Shown here piece after piece: positions 10,985 through 21,524 of a DNA stretch of 64,000 bases (positions are counted from its first letter, which is position 1; every line of letters begins with the position of its first letter). A program made the position numbers and the translations under genes. The DNA lies in NCBI GenBank assembly GCA_030142905.1, contig JASJOG010000288.1, forward strand, positions 1 through 64,000. Reading direction: 5' to 3'. The stretch comes from Heliopora coerulea (taxonomy: Eukaryota; Cnidaria; Anthozoa; Scleralcyonacea; Helioporidae). Under the pieces are notes generated by a model. The model ran no database searches. It was not told the origin of the DNA and saw only the letters and a program-made list of their open reading frames with translations.

Positions 10985-12050
10985 TATTTTGAGGAAAAGT
11001 CTGGTAGTTTTGTACATCTCTGTCCAGTTGGCTATACTTTCCATTCTTCTCTTCTATTTTACTAGCTTTAGATTGATAGTTTTATGTGTTGTTCTTTATC
11101 TGAACATGTGTTGCAAGTTATTGTTAAATACTCTGGATATCTATTATCTTCAAAATTGAAAATTTTGTCTTGAAGCTTGACCATAATAATGAATAGCTGT
11201 ATAACAAGTGTTTTATATACTATACAACATATTTTATTGTCATCATCATGGGAGAAATGAACATAGTGACTCAAATTCAATTTTAATTATGCCATTCGTT
11301 AAAATAAGCACATTTGCAGTAGATATCCCAAATAACCTGTCATCAAACTTATGTCTAGTTCTACTATTCTTCATATGAGTAATTTCTTTTAGGAGATCTA
11401 CATTTTGGTCTTTTTTATTAGAACCTGTACCACTTTCATGAAATCGCTTATCACCTTTATGTATTCTGGTTTGATGACTCCCTGTAATGTACACTATTTT
11501 GTTTCATCCGGTCATTGCAGCCATACTCTCTAACATTGGAAAACGTCATTTCTCCACATTTTGGACATGTATAAGGGTAGTCTGAAGATTTTGCAATTAC
11601 GACAGTAATAATGATTTGAATTTGTGGATCTTGATATGGTTTTCAATTTCATCCAAAACACCATAGCTATAGCACTGGAAAATTAATTCATCTATTCTAT
11701 ATATTTAAACTAGAATATTCCTTTAACCTGAGGTCCATTTAATAAATTATCCAGCCCTTAAACCGACTAGTCCTATGAAAACCATCTGGTATTCCTTCAC
11801 TTCTTCGTCACTCGGTTGATTAAAGTCTGATAATTTATGTGTGAATTTCATGCCATTATATCGTATTGTTTGAATTCTTCTGAGTTATTCTAAAGCCTTA
11901 ATTGTGCTTTTAATTGTTGGATTCCGTCTTTTTAGCGACTTCATTCTCACGCCATGCTTCTTTAGCTTTTGCCAAGTCCTCAAGAGCTCTATTATATCTT
12001 TTAATTCCGGCTTCATAGCCATTCTATACAATTAAATGGCTCTACTGGCA
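10985..12050 (-). pseudogene. Decayed Polinton accessory region (zinc-ribbon-like block, unknown ORFs)
   Basis: Minus-strand fragments: a Cys-x2-Cys block reading TCPKCGEMTFSNVREYGC near 11570-11510, an open frame 11494-11246 with DQNVDLLKEITHMKNSRTRH, and another 11280-11068 rich in Tyr/Ile with a Cys pair. They line up in one direction between the palindrome genes and BRO-N. The zinc-ribbon reading is visible, but no family is assigned. Confidence 0.4.
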
Positions 12051-12054
12051 AATA

Positions 12055-12252
12055 TTATTTATCTTGAGCCCATTTAACAGCCATCATTGAAACAGCAGCT
12101 GCTAATTTGGCTGTACCTTTGAGTGTCTCAGGTGTATTTAATGGCATTCCACCAACTTTCTTAGCTATCATGCTTACAGCAACGTAAGCTTCATTCAGTA
12201 GCTCTTTCTTGTTCACCATTGACATGTACATATGATAACATTTCATTTTCAA
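12055..12252 (-). CDS. Polinton small Ala-rich protein, left palindrome arm
   Basis: A 65-residue frame, Ala/Lys-rich, with EAYVAVSMIAKKVGGMPLNT and a C-terminal KLAAAVSMMAVKWAQDK. Its mirror copy is at 18668 but is cut: the palindrome ends inside this gene at 12106, so only this side keeps the true C-terminus. It overlaps by 62 bases, in another frame, the preceding 12191-12454 frame, suggesting a frameshift joins them. Function unknown; related short proteins recur in Polinton-like relics here. Confidence 0.5.
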   Translation of the reverse strand: MKMKCYHMYMSMVNKKELLNEAYVAVSMIAKKVGGMPLNTPETLKGTAKLAAAVSMMAVKWAQDK

Positions 12253-12454
12253 TCAAAGATTTCAATGTGTTGATTTTTGGTGTTTCTGATTTCTTAATTT
12301 CAACATGGACTGGCTTTTTTGAGCTTCCTCTTTGCCTTTTTCTATAGCTATAATAATAGGATAATCCAGCTATTGGATACAAGTACTTAGTGTCAAAATT
12401 ATAAGATTCTTTTTTTTTTTCATCTTTTGCAGCCTTGCTAATTTGAGCTAGCAT
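12191..12454 (-). CDS. Polinton unknown protein, left arm (87 aa)
   Basis: Starts MLAQISKAAKDEKKKESYNF and continues with a hydrophobic Tyr-rich turn (YPIAGLSYYYSYRKRQRG) and a charged tail. Its mirror in the right arm is shifted by an A-run difference (11 A here, 13 A there). No family recognised. It may be the N-terminal half of the Ala-rich protein at 12055-12252 in an intact element. Confidence 0.45.
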   Translation of the reverse strand: MLAQISKAAKDEKKKESYNFDTKYLYPIAGLSYYYSYRKRQRGSSKKPVHVEIKKSETPKINTLKSLIENEMLSYVHVNGEQERATE

Positions 12455-12699
12455 ATCTTTTCTGCATCAACTCTTCTGGGATTCATTTTGATTGCCTCCA
12501 ACATCAGTCATCTGTAAGTTACCTTATAGATCATCTGAAAGTTATATCATAGTAATCTCACACCATGTTATTTCTTTTTAGTTTGAAGTGAACTTTATCA
12601 CTGAAAGGCTTATATGATCCTTTTTCATATGACATATTTTTTTTTCTATCTTCCTACCATCTCTTGTACAGAAAAGTACAATTTTCGTAACCATTTTAA

Positions 12700-12850
12700 G
12701 GAATTGTATGATTTTCATATATTAACAAGTATTTTCTTTGCTGATACTGATTGTACATGAACCAAGCAAGTGCAATAGCTAACCAGGTAAGATGTTTAGC
12801 TCCTAGGGAGATCGCTTGTACTGTTAGATTAAGTAATGGTGCCAATTATG
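12700..12850 (-). pseudogene. Polinton small membrane-like protein, left arm
   Basis: The minus strand reads a segment with LTVQAISLGAKHLTWLAIAL followed by AWFMYNQYQQRKY and a stop. It has a single hydrophobic helix of about 20 residues followed by a basic tail, so it may be a membrane protein. The mirror copy is at 18080-18222. No start codon can be fixed because the upstream frame is broken. Confidence 0.4.
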
Positions 12851-12859
12851 AACCTGGTT

Positions 12860-13540
12860 TCTCAACTAAATTGTAGCCTGAGCACTAGTAATGATGGCTA
12901 TTCTGCCTGAAACTATTATTGTTGTTAAAATACCTAGTATGTTCTCTTTAGCCTGCTGATGTCTTCTTCCAGTTGTTCTCTGACTTCCTCGAGTTCACTC
13001 TTTAGCCCATTCTAAGCCTTGTAACCACTCTTGAAGCTCGATATGTTCCTCATTTTCTTTGAAATAATCTGCCTGAAGCACTCCACTGTCCCTAGTAATA
13101 TGCTATTAGATTGACCAGGGACACCTAATTCTCTGTTCTCATTACTTGATAATCCACGTATGGTTCTTTGTGGCAACTTTGTTTCAACTAATGGAAAATC
13201 GTTTGGATTGATATCTGGTTCTTCTCTTTCTTGGGTCTTTCTATACTAATTTCTTAAACTGCTCTATAGCCTTCTGCCCTTTTGACTATTTTTATCCATA
13301 CTGTATACAAGCCCATTTTTCCCTGACTTTAGAATTAATCTTGGCTTCTTCAAGAAATTACCATTTTTGCCTTTGACCTTAAAGAATGTTCTATTTGCAA
13401 TTTCTCATGATGTTTGATTTTCACCTAATGTCTTTTTGTATTTAGTCAACCTCTTACCTTTGTTGTCTTGATCTCATTTCTTCACATTTTTTATTGAATT
13501 CTTTTAGACATCAGCATAACTATTCTGAACTTCTACCAAC
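12860..13540 (-). pseudogene. Left-arm Polinton coding relic between coil gene and membrane-like gene
   Basis: This stretch has no long open frame. Short pieces read as coding on the minus strand, for example FPLVETKLPQRTIRGLSSNE (near 13190-13130) and SELEEVREQLEEDISRLK (near 12995-12945, coiled coil). The third Polinton fragment (48950-49280) has matching text (a GLHGNENRE-like block), which supports a real ancestral gene. Function unknown. Confidence 0.45.
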
Positions 13541-13792
13541 TCAGTTGATGGTAATTTGATGTTTCTCATTGTTGCTGTCCTCTATTCTGTCTAATCTACT
13601 TTGAATAAAGTTGATCCTATCTTTAATGGTATCAAATTGGATTCTAACCTCATCTGGCATTTGCTTTTTCAAATATTGTTCTTCCAATAAGTCATGCCGA
13701 CTATCTAAACTACTATACCGATGTTTTAATTCATCATAATCCATGTTTTGATACTCTGGATAATTTCTGCTCAAATCATCCATTTCAGCCAT
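13541..13792 (-). CDS. Polinton coiled-coil protein, left arm (83 aa)
   Basis: Starts MAEMDDLSRNYPEYQNMDYD. It is highly charged and helical, with heptad-like LEEQYLKKQM and DRINFIQSRLDRIED. The mirror copy (17128-17379) differs by one residue: Arg here against Trp there, at the G/A difference 13720/17200. A decayed homologue also starting MAE lies at 48545-48780 in the third Polinton fragment, again just after integrase, so position and sequence are both conserved. Function unknown. Confidence 0.6.
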   Translation of the reverse strand: MAEMDDLSRNYPEYQNMDYDELKHRYSSLDSRHDLLEEQYLKKQMPDEVRIQFDTIKDRINFIQSRLDRIEDSNNEKHQITIN

Positions 13793-13909
13793 CTATAAAT
13801 TAAGCTATATTTTGTATATCACTTTCAGGTATCCATGAGTTATGCTTGTTGTCATAAGCTAGCCATTTTAGGAGAACCATTTTCGTTCCTCTGACTTATT
13901 GGTTCACCT

Positions 13910-14640
13910 TCAAGGTCTTCTAATTAATTCATATACATTTGGGTCACCACAAATAACCTTTACCATGAAATTAGCTGCATATCCCTTTGTGAATGTGCTT
14001 TTATATTTGGATATCCTTACTGTATCACCAGCTTTGAACTTTGGTAATTGATGCTCTGAAAAATGTTGTCCAAATAATATATTCCGTATCTCATCTTTAT
14101 TCATTGACATTTTCCGGTGTTGTTTGTAGTTATAAAGCAAATCATCAAGTTCATTAATCTATTTATAGGTTCCCTTGCTGTAAGAGTAATTCCACATTGT
14201 TGGCTTTTTTACTGGATTTAGTGTTTCTCTAATAATGTCTTCACATCATAAACTCATTTCCATCATCAAACTGGGATAATTCTTGATAACCACTGAAATG
14301 TTCCTTAAACTATCTTAATAATTCTGTTACTGCCTTGGTCATTATTTATGTCCTTTCTATAAATCGGAATTGCAAAGGTGTATCTACTGAGAATCTTGAC
14401 AGCTGTCAATATCCAATAATAACCCTTATAATTTTTGTACTTACCCGTGTGACAAGGTTCATTTGTATTTGCTCACCAAGGTAATTGACAAATGTTTGTC
14501 TAATGACTGGCTTGTATGTGTCTTGTGCCTTGCTTTCCAGTTACTGATAACCCATCATCCAATGCTTTTTTATAAAGCCTTTCAGTTGATTGAAATGCTG
14601 TCTTTGGGTTTTAATAGATAGCTCTTGATTGTTGCTCCAA
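13910..14640 (-). pseudogene. Polinton retroviral-type integrase, left arm
   Basis: The last 76 residues are open (14140-13910). They hold the C-terminal DNA-binding segment LPKFKAGDTVRISKYKSTFT, then KGYAAN, the typical end of Polinton integrases (rve family). The region upstream to 14640 carries the decayed N-terminal and catalytic parts, including an ERLYKKALDDGLSVT block. Several stops lie in the catalytic core, so it cannot work. The mirror copy is 16280-17010. Polinton integrase inserts the element's ends into host DNA. Confidence 0.8.
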
Positions 14641-14650
14641 CTCTATATCA

Positions 14651-15140
14651 TCACCCATATAAATTACATTCTCTGGAATCCCTATAGAATCTCATATATG
14701 AGAATATGAGTGGAAAAAGTATATATCTGATGTTTATTACCTTTCCATCTTGATCTGTTATTTTAAAAGTAAGTTGATTTATAACATTTTTATTAATAGG
14801 TATTTTACTTTCAATATTGGAATGATGTTGTGAACTAGTTATAGCCAGTCTGACTAATAGATTTGATATTACTGGCTGTATTAAGAATGTTGCTACTAAT
14901 TCCAATCCTGAATTGATGTCTGCTGGACCACTTTTCATCTTTGTATTGGCATTGATGGTTTTATTCTGGTTGAAACCAAGAACTGGACCAAGGTTTTTGA
15001 GATTAATAGTATCATTGCTTGTAAACTGACTGTTGCATGACTCTTAATATCCTATATCCTGGATTTAGGGTCTTCTTAACACTATTATATGTAATTTTCT
15101 TGTTACTCTGATCCAAATTATCAAACTTTTAGAATATAGT
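14651..15140 (-). pseudogene. Polinton structural-type protein (TDQDG tail), left arm
   Basis: The open frame 14938-14651 starts MKSGPADINSGLELVATFLI and carries INQLTFKITDQDGKVIN. Similar text (QLNLNITDQDNKAIN) occurs before the integrase at 46940-46985. A TDQDG-type C-terminus is frequent in structural or minor-virion proteins of Polinton-like elements, so this is probably such a gene; I infer this from family knowledge, not an alignment. The upstream part (to about 15140) reads NLGPVLGFNQNKTIN in frame. The ATG at 14938 is probably internal. Confidence 0.55.
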
Positions 15141-15399
15141 TGCTTTCTTCACAAATACATATGGGTTCTCATGTGTGATTAACAATTACTATTGAAGATT
15201 AATCACTTTAGAACTACCATCAATAAACAATGTTATCTTCATATATTATATGGCATATTAAAGGAGTGATCTATTCAAACAATATCTGGGAAACAACTAA
15301 GAAAGAGCCTAACTAAAACTATAACCCATAAAACAGTATCCATATGCTGATATTAGTAAATTTGAATTTGAAGGAGATGTAACCTTAGGAGATGTATCA

Positions 15400-15520
15400 T
15401 ATATATATATATATGATACATCTCTCATATATGATACATCATATATATATGATACATATATGATACTATCATATATATATATGATATATATATATGATAT
15501 ATATATATATCATATATATA
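15400..15520. repeat. AT-rich palindrome core
   Basis: Alternating (TA)n runs are separated by GATACATC, TGATACATA and TGATACTATCA blocks, and nested hairpins are possible at several registers. It links the two arms of the large palindrome. Such cores are prone to cruciform formation, slippage and misassembly. Confidence 0.9.
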
Positions 15521-15779
15521 TGATACATCTCCTAAGGTTACATCTCCTTCAAATTCAAATTTACTAATATCAGCATATGGATACTGTTTTATGGGTTATA
15601 GTTTTAGTTAGGCTCTTTCTTAGTTGTTTCCCAGATATTGTTTGAATAGATCACTCCTTTAATATGCCATATAATATATGAAGATAACATTGTTTATTGA
15701 TGGTAGTTCTAAAGTGATTAATCTTCAATAGTAATTGTTAATCACACATGAGAACCCATATGTATTTGTGAAGAAAGCA

Positions 15780-16269
15780 ACTATATTCTAAAAGTTTGAT
15801 AATTTGGATCAGAGTAACAAGAAAATTACATATAATAGTGTTAAGAAGACCCTAAATCCAGGATATAGGATATTAAGAGTCATGCAACAGTCAGTTTACA
15901 AGCAATGATACTATTAATCTCAAAAACCTTGGTCCAGTTCTTGGTTTCAACCAGAATAAAACCATCAATGCCAATACAAAGATGAAAAGTGGTCCAGCAG
16001 ACATCAATTCAGGATTGGAATTAGTAGCAACATTCTTAATACAGCCAGTAATATCAAATCTATTAGTCAGACTGGCTATAACTAGTTCACAACATCATTC
16101 CAATATTGAAAGTAAAATACCTATTAATAAAAATGTTATAAATCAACTTACTTTTAAAATAACAGATCAAGATGGAAAGGTAATAAACATCAGATATATA
16201 CTTTTTCCACTCATATTCTCACATATGAGATTCTATAGGGATTCCAGAGAATGTAATTTATATGGGTGA
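15780..16269 (+). pseudogene. Polinton structural-type protein (TDQDG tail), right arm
   Basis: Mirror of the left-arm gene. The open frame 15982-16269 carries the same INQLTFKITDQDGKVIN tail. One substitution is visible: C at 16222 against the mirror of T (14698), giving His for Tyr-equivalent Ser/His context near the end of the frame. Upstream, NLGPVLGFNQNKTIN-type text is in frame, so the ATG is probably internal. Confidence 0.55.
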
Positions 16270-16276
16270 TGATATA

Positions 16277-17010
16277 GAGTTGGAGCAACAATCAAGAGCT
16301 ATCTATTAAAACCCAAAGACAGCATTTCAATCAACTGAAAGGCTTTATAAAAAAGCATTGGATGATGGGTTATCAGTAACTGGAAAGCAAGGCACAAGAC
16401 ACATACAAGCCAGTCATTAGACAAACATTTGTCAATTACCTTGGTGAGCAAATACAAATGAACCTTGTCACACGGGTAAGTACAAAAATTATAAGGGTTA
16501 TTATTGGATATTGACAGCTGTCAAGATTCTCAGTAGATACACCTTTGCAATTCCGATTTATAGAAAGGACATAAATAATGACCAAGGCAGTAACAGAATT
16601 ATTAAGATAGTTTAAGGAACATTTCAGTGGTTATCAAGAATTATCCCAGTTTGATGATGGAAATGAGTTTATGATGTGAAGACATTATTAGAGAAACACT
16701 AAATCCAGTAAAAAAGCCAACAATGTGGAATTACTCTTACAGCAAGGGAACCTATAAATAGATTAATGAACTTGATGATTTGCTTTATAACTACAAACAA
16801 CACCGGAAAATGTCAATGAATAAAGATGAGATACGGAATATATTATTTGGACAACATTTTTCAGAGCATCAATTACCAAAGTTCAAAGCTGGTGATACAG
16901 TAAGGATATCCAAATATAAAAGCACATTCACAAAGGGATATGCAGCTAATTTCATGGTAAAGGTTATTTGTGGTGACCCAAATGTATATGAATTAATTAG
17001 AAGACCTTGA
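16277..17010 (+). pseudogene. Polinton retroviral-type integrase, right arm
   Basis: Mirror copy of 13910-14640. The N-terminal block ERLYKKALDDGLSVT is near 16335-16375; the catalytic region is broken by stops; the C-terminal 76 residues (16780-17010) hold LPKFKAGDTVRISKYKSTFT. Nothing suggests it is better preserved than the left copy; both share the same stops, so decay came before the palindrome formed. Confidence 0.8.
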
Positions 17011-17127
17011 AGGTGAACCAATAAGTCAGAGGAACGAAAATGGTTCTCGTAAAATGGCTAGCTTATGACAACAAGCATAACTCATGGATACCTGAAAGTA
17101 ATATACAAAATATAGCTTAATTTATAG

Positions 17128-17379
17128 ATGGCTGAAATGGATGATTTGAGCAGAAATTATCCAGAGTATCAAAACATGGATTATGATGAATTAAAACATT
17201 GGTATAGTAGTTTAGATAGTCGGCATGACTTATTGGAAGAACAATATTTGAAAAAGCAAATGCCAGATGAGGTTAGAATCCAATTTGATACCATTAAAGA
17301 TAGGATCAACTTTATTCAAAGTAGATTAGACAGAATAGAGGACAGCAACAATGAGAAACATCAAATTACCATCAACTGA
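17128..17379 (+). CDS. Polinton coiled-coil protein, right arm (83 aa)
   Basis: Mirror of 13541-13792, starting MAEMDDLSRNYPEYQNMDYD. It has Trp where the left copy has Arg. It is followed by the same undecipherable stretch (17380-18060) with short coiled-coil fragments. Function unknown. Confidence 0.6.
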   Translation: MAEMDDLSRNYPEYQNMDYDELKHWYSSLDSRHDLLEEQYLKKQMPDEVRIQFDTIKDRINFIQSRLDRIEDSNNEKHQITIN

Positions 17380-18530
17380 GTTGGTAGAAGTTCAGAATAG
17401 TTATGCTGATGTCTAAAAGAATTCAATAAAAAATGTGAAGAAATGAGATCAAGACAACAAAGGTAAGAGGTTGACTAAATACAAAAAGACATTAGGTGAA
17501 AATCAAACATCATGAGAAATTGCAAATAGAACATTCTTTAAGGTCAAAGGCAAAAATGGTAATTTCTTGAAGAAGCCAAGATTAATTCTAAAGTCAGGGA
17601 AAAATGGGCTTGTATACAGTATGGATAAAAATAGTCAAAAGGGCAAAAGGCTATAGAGCAGTTTAAGAAATTAGTATAGAAAGACCCAAGAAAGAGAAGA
17701 ACCAGATATCAATCCAAACGATTTTCCATTAGTTGAAACAAAGTTGCCACAAAGAACCATACGTGGATTATCAAGTAATGAGAACAGAGAATTAGGTGTC
17801 CCTGGTCAATCTAATAGCATATTACTAGGGACAGTGGAGTGCTTCAGGCAGATTATTTCAAAGAAAATGAGGAACATATCGAGCTTCAAGAGTGGTTACA
17901 AGGCTTAGAATGGGCTAAAGAGTGAACTTGAGGAAGTCAGAGAACAACTGGAAGAAGACATCAGCAGGCTAAAGAGAACATACTAGGTATTTTAACAACA
18001 ATAATAGTTTCAGGCAGAATAGCCATCATTACTAGTGCTCAGGCTACAATTTAGTTGAGAAACCAGGTTCATAATTGGCACCATTACTTAATCTAACAGT
18101 ACAAGCGATCTCCCTAGGAGCTAAACATCTTACCTGGTTAGCTATTGCACTTGCTTGGTTCATGTACAATCAGTATCAGCAAAGAAAATACTTGTTAATA
18201 TATGAAAATCATACAATTCCTTAAAATGGTTACGAAAATTGTACTTTTCTGTACAAGAGATGGTAGGAAGATAGAAAAAAAATATGTCATATGAAAAAGG
18301 ATCATATAAGCCTTTCAGTGATAAAGTTCACTTCAAACTAAAAAGAAATAACATGGTGTGAGATTACTGTGATATAACTTTCAGATGATCTATAAGGTAA
18401 CTTACAGATGACTGATGTTGGAGGCAATCAAAATGAATCCCAGAAGAGTTGATGCAGAAAAGATATGCTAGCTCAAATTAGCAAGGCTGCCAAAGAGAAA
18501 AAAAAAAAAAGAATCTTATAATTTTGACAC
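17380..18530 (+). pseudogene. Right-arm Polinton relic: coil fragments, membrane-like segment, unknown ORFs
   Basis: Mirror of 12390-13540. It contains VETKLPQRTIRGLSSNE (near 17725), a SELEEVREQLEEDISRLK coil (near 17925) and the single hydrophobic helix near 18090-18180 followed by MYNQYQQRK. Short frames starting MSYEKGSYKPF (near 18283) are also seen. No family recognised beyond the shared Polinton context. Confidence 0.45.
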
Positions 18531-18537
18531 TAAGTAC

Positions 18538-18826
18538 TTGTATCCAATAGCTGGATTATCCTATTATTATAGCTATAGAAAAAGGCAAAGAGGAAGCTCA
18601 AAAAAGCCAGTCCATGTTGAAATTAAGAAATCAGAAACACCAAAAATCAACACATTGAAATCTTTGATTGAAAATGAAATGTTATCATATGTACATGTCA
18701 ATGGTGAACAAGAAAGAGCTACTGAATGAAGCTTACGTTGCTGTAAGCATGATAGCTAAGAAAGTTGGTGGAATGCCATTAAATACACCTGAGACACTCA
18801 AAGGTACAGCCAAAGGTACAGCCAAA
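18538..18826 (+). pseudogene. Right-arm Ala-rich Polinton gene, truncated at the palindrome end
   Basis: Mirror of the two overlapping frames at 12055-12454. The frame 18538-18729 matches the Tyr-rich piece, and 18668-18874 matches the EAYVAVSMIAKK piece. Homology stops after the GTAK codons at 18814. Here the 12-base unit GGTACAGCCAAA is repeated in tandem, and (TA)-rich sequence plus P-element sequence follow, so the C-terminal KLAAAVSMMAVKWAQDK of the left copy is missing. Confidence 0.6.
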
Positions 18827-18859
18827 TATATATGTAATATATATATATTCCTTTTGCTA

Positions 18860-19920
18860 AGTTTATCACTTTAAGAGATTTTATGAAGGGAATGGCTTCA
18901 GTAGCAAGAAATTGTTGATGAACAGAGTTTTCTGACAGTGTCTGTCTGTACAATTTAAGACACTTTAGAGATGAACTGTTTAGGCAGTCAAAGATCAGAT
19001 AAAACTTTGAAATAAACTCAGCAGATGCAGGCATAGCACCCATACTAACACACATGAAAATAGCTGCAGCAACAGTACGACTTAATGCCTGTGTGGCATG
19101 TTTCACTTTCATTTTGGTAAACCCATTAGGGTTGATATGCCTGTCAGTTAGCTTTGGGCAACAGCAAATCGACAAGGCAGAATCTCTGTCATACAAATCT
19201 TTAACATCTTTCCAACTGACTACTTGACCACCAAAGTGAAAGTTGTAATTGATAAGGTTGTTTTGGACTGCCTTTATTAAACATGGTGGATCACAGAGGA
19301 AGATGATCCTTTTCCCAGAGTTGGTAAAGAACCATGGCCGAGTTGGTGTGATTCCCAGCTCCCTTACTAGTTGTTGGAAATTCGAGCCTAGATCAGAAAT
19401 CACACAGACAATGTTCAGACCAATTGTATGAACTTTATCGATGACATCAAGCAAGATTTTCTTCATTTCACTGCTTTTGCATGACTCGTGCACCAAAAAC
19501 TAGCCCAGTGGCTGTTTACAATTCTCAGCAATGCCATGGGCCATGACCACAAGAGCAGAAGTTGCCATCAGCTGACTTTTCTTACCACAACCCAAATCTA
19601 CAAACCCAATTACCTCATCTTTGGAAATATCATAAAACATGTTAGTCTTTAAAGACATCTCATCCATACAAAGTGTGCACATCTTGCCAATGTCACTCAT
19701 GACTCTCACCTTACTTTCAATCACATTCATTGCAGCTTCTGTAAGCCCTGGTGATCTAGGTAACACAGAAACCCACCTGAGAAGACTAGTCTTTGAAGGG
19801 AAATAGAATAACTTTGGGACCAGCCTGTATGCCTTTCAACAAATGTGATGCAGTGACAGAGCAAAAGCTTTCATTTCTGGGTTGTATCTCTTACCTCTAC
19901 GTTTCTTGGCATGTAATTTT
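18860..19920 (-). pseudogene. THAP9/P-element-like transposase, catalytic part
   Basis: Minus-strand blocks in order: EMKAFALSLHHIC (near 19890), KLFYFPSKTSLLRWVSVLP (near 19810), LCMDEMSLKTNMFYDISKDE (near 19670-19610; the DEM Asp is the first catalytic residue of the RNase H-like fold), VIGFVDLG, then VISDLGSNFQQLVRELGITP (second catalytic Asp) and RIIFLCDPPCLIKAVQNNL (GTP-binding insertion region). Stops at about 19497 and 19850 break the frame. P-element/THAP9 transposases cut and paste DNA. The C-terminal acidic residues would lie beyond 18870, where homology is lost beside the palindrome. Confidence 0.8.
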
Positions 19921-20614
19921 AATTGCATTTCTACAAAATTAACTATTCTCTCAGTTAATAGATTCCTTACTTAAGGTAGAAATAGCACTTTCTTTATTTA
20001 TTTTGTTGCATTCTTTCTTCTTTATGGCTTGTCACAGTCGTGACAACTGTTTTTGCTGTCTTCCAATTAAAAGCTATATCTTCTTTATGGAAGATCCTTG
20101 AGATATCGTTGGACTAGTCTGGCATGATTAATTGTTTTGCCTTGTTCACTCAGAGTTACCTGAAAGGAAATTAAGAATGTTTTTAATAACTGCTTCATAT
20201 CATTTATATATATTATCAGTAAGAATTTGACTAAATTGATTTAAATACATGACAGTTCATACCAGGTTGGTCGTCATTTGGCTGGGCTGCATTTACCTCC
20301 ATATCTTCATTGAATGAAGAGGGTGTAGCACAGTCTGTAGGTGAAATGAAAACACAGGAAAATTACATATTTGTAGCATGTTTGCCATAGCCAAATACAT
20401 ATAAATATAAATTATGTTACAACTTATGTTACTGTGCATGTAACTCATGAAACTATATGTAACCCACCACAAAGTTCTTCCGTGACTTTGAGGCTTTTGT
20501 CAAGGGATTCACTGTCAGTCTTTCTTTTTTCACCTGAATGAAAACGTTGTTTCAAGGTGTATAAAGCCTAAGTACATAATGACAATATTGCACAACAAAA
20601 TGTCGTTTTTATAC
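19921..20614 (-). other. Non-coding or decayed part of the P-element-like transposon
   Basis: Between the catalytic part and the MITE I see only AT-rich sequence with no frame longer than about 40 codons matching THAP proteins. Candidate splice-like GT/AG steps exist but cannot be fixed by eye. Confidence 0.4.
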
Positions 20615-20622
20615 TTGGGTTC

Positions 20623-21516
20623 TAGTGATTGACTGATCACCAGAATTGGAATCGGACTGATTATTGCATTATGGGTAGACAATCCGAATCGGTTAAAGTT
20701 CTTGTATTTCCCGATTATAACCGATTAATATGGAAGTAAAACAACTCTTCAGAAGTTGCCAAATTGGCATCGTTTTCATCAGTTTCTTCTATGGTCAGCA
20801 GTGAGATGCATGCGTGTATTTATCAATCACCAGTCAGTCACTTACACAATCTTATAATGCAATGTGAAATAGATAAAATTATAAAAATAATCACATGTTG
20901 ATTGTCAGTTCGGCTTGAGCAACCTTCAGATGTCTACCGAAAATTCTTTGACAGATTTCTAGATGAATGGCTTTCTTTTAAATAAATACAAATTGGTATT
21001 TAAGACATTACTATTGTGTAAGTAGGAAATATTTCCTTCGCTCCTCAACACAACCAGAAATAAAGATTTGTCGTTTGCTTTATCCAGGTCTTTTCAAAAC
21101 GTCTGCAAGTTACATGCCGGCTTGCACTGGAACACTGAGTGCTCTAGCTGTGCTGTTGTTATTGATTGCTAGTGTAGTGCCAAATGACAAAACATAAGCG
21201 AGTCTGGCTGGAAAATTATTTTTTAAAAAAAAAACAACAAAAACCTGTTAAAAGTATTCTGCTATTTCTCCGACTAACAAGTTGAAGCGTGTGCAAGTCT
21301 CTTATGCAAAGCTACTAACTTAGCAGTGGGTTAAAAATTATTTTACCATGTGAAGGAATTGTGTTTTTTTACAAGTTTTTATCCAAGGAAGCCATTTAAT
21401 GTTGTTTACGCCAGGTTTGCCTGCAGAATAAGTGACGTCATTGGACTCATTTTGATAATCGGAATCATAATTGGACCGATTATGACTTGAAACAATCGGT
21501 GATCGATCAATCACTA
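20623..21516. mobile_element. 894-bp hAT-type MITE with 8-bp target duplication
   Basis: It is flanked by TTGGGTTC at 20615-20622 and 21517-21524. The ends are TAGTGATTGACTGATCACC and, inverted, TAGTGATTGATCGATCACC (two mismatches). Inside both ends lie repeated AATCGG/CCGATTA units in inverted arrangement, like the subterminal transposase-binding repeats of hAT elements. There is no ORF of its own. It split the P-element-like gene. Confidence 0.85.
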
Positions 21517-21524
21517 TTGGGTTC

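Larger units (their letters stand above)
12106..18814. repeat. Giant near-perfect palindrome, 2 x about 3.3 kb, centre near 15460
   Basis: Every left-arm gene has a mirror copy whose coordinates sum to 30920 (for example 14938/15982, 14140/16780, 13792/17128, 12252/18668), so the arms pair with almost no net indels. The arms end at 12106 and 18814. The central 105 bp (15408-15512) is an AT-rich spacer, itself made of small TATATA/GATACATC palindromes. The few differences I saw are listed under findings. The left outer flank continues the Polinton gene; the right outer flank switches to a P-element. Confidence 0.95.

Noticed and set aside
12106..18814. The large inverted repeat as ordinary Polinton terminal repeats
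   Set aside because: Genes such as integrase lie inside the arms, the arms meet at a 105-bp core rather than enclosing an element, and one arm ends within a gene.
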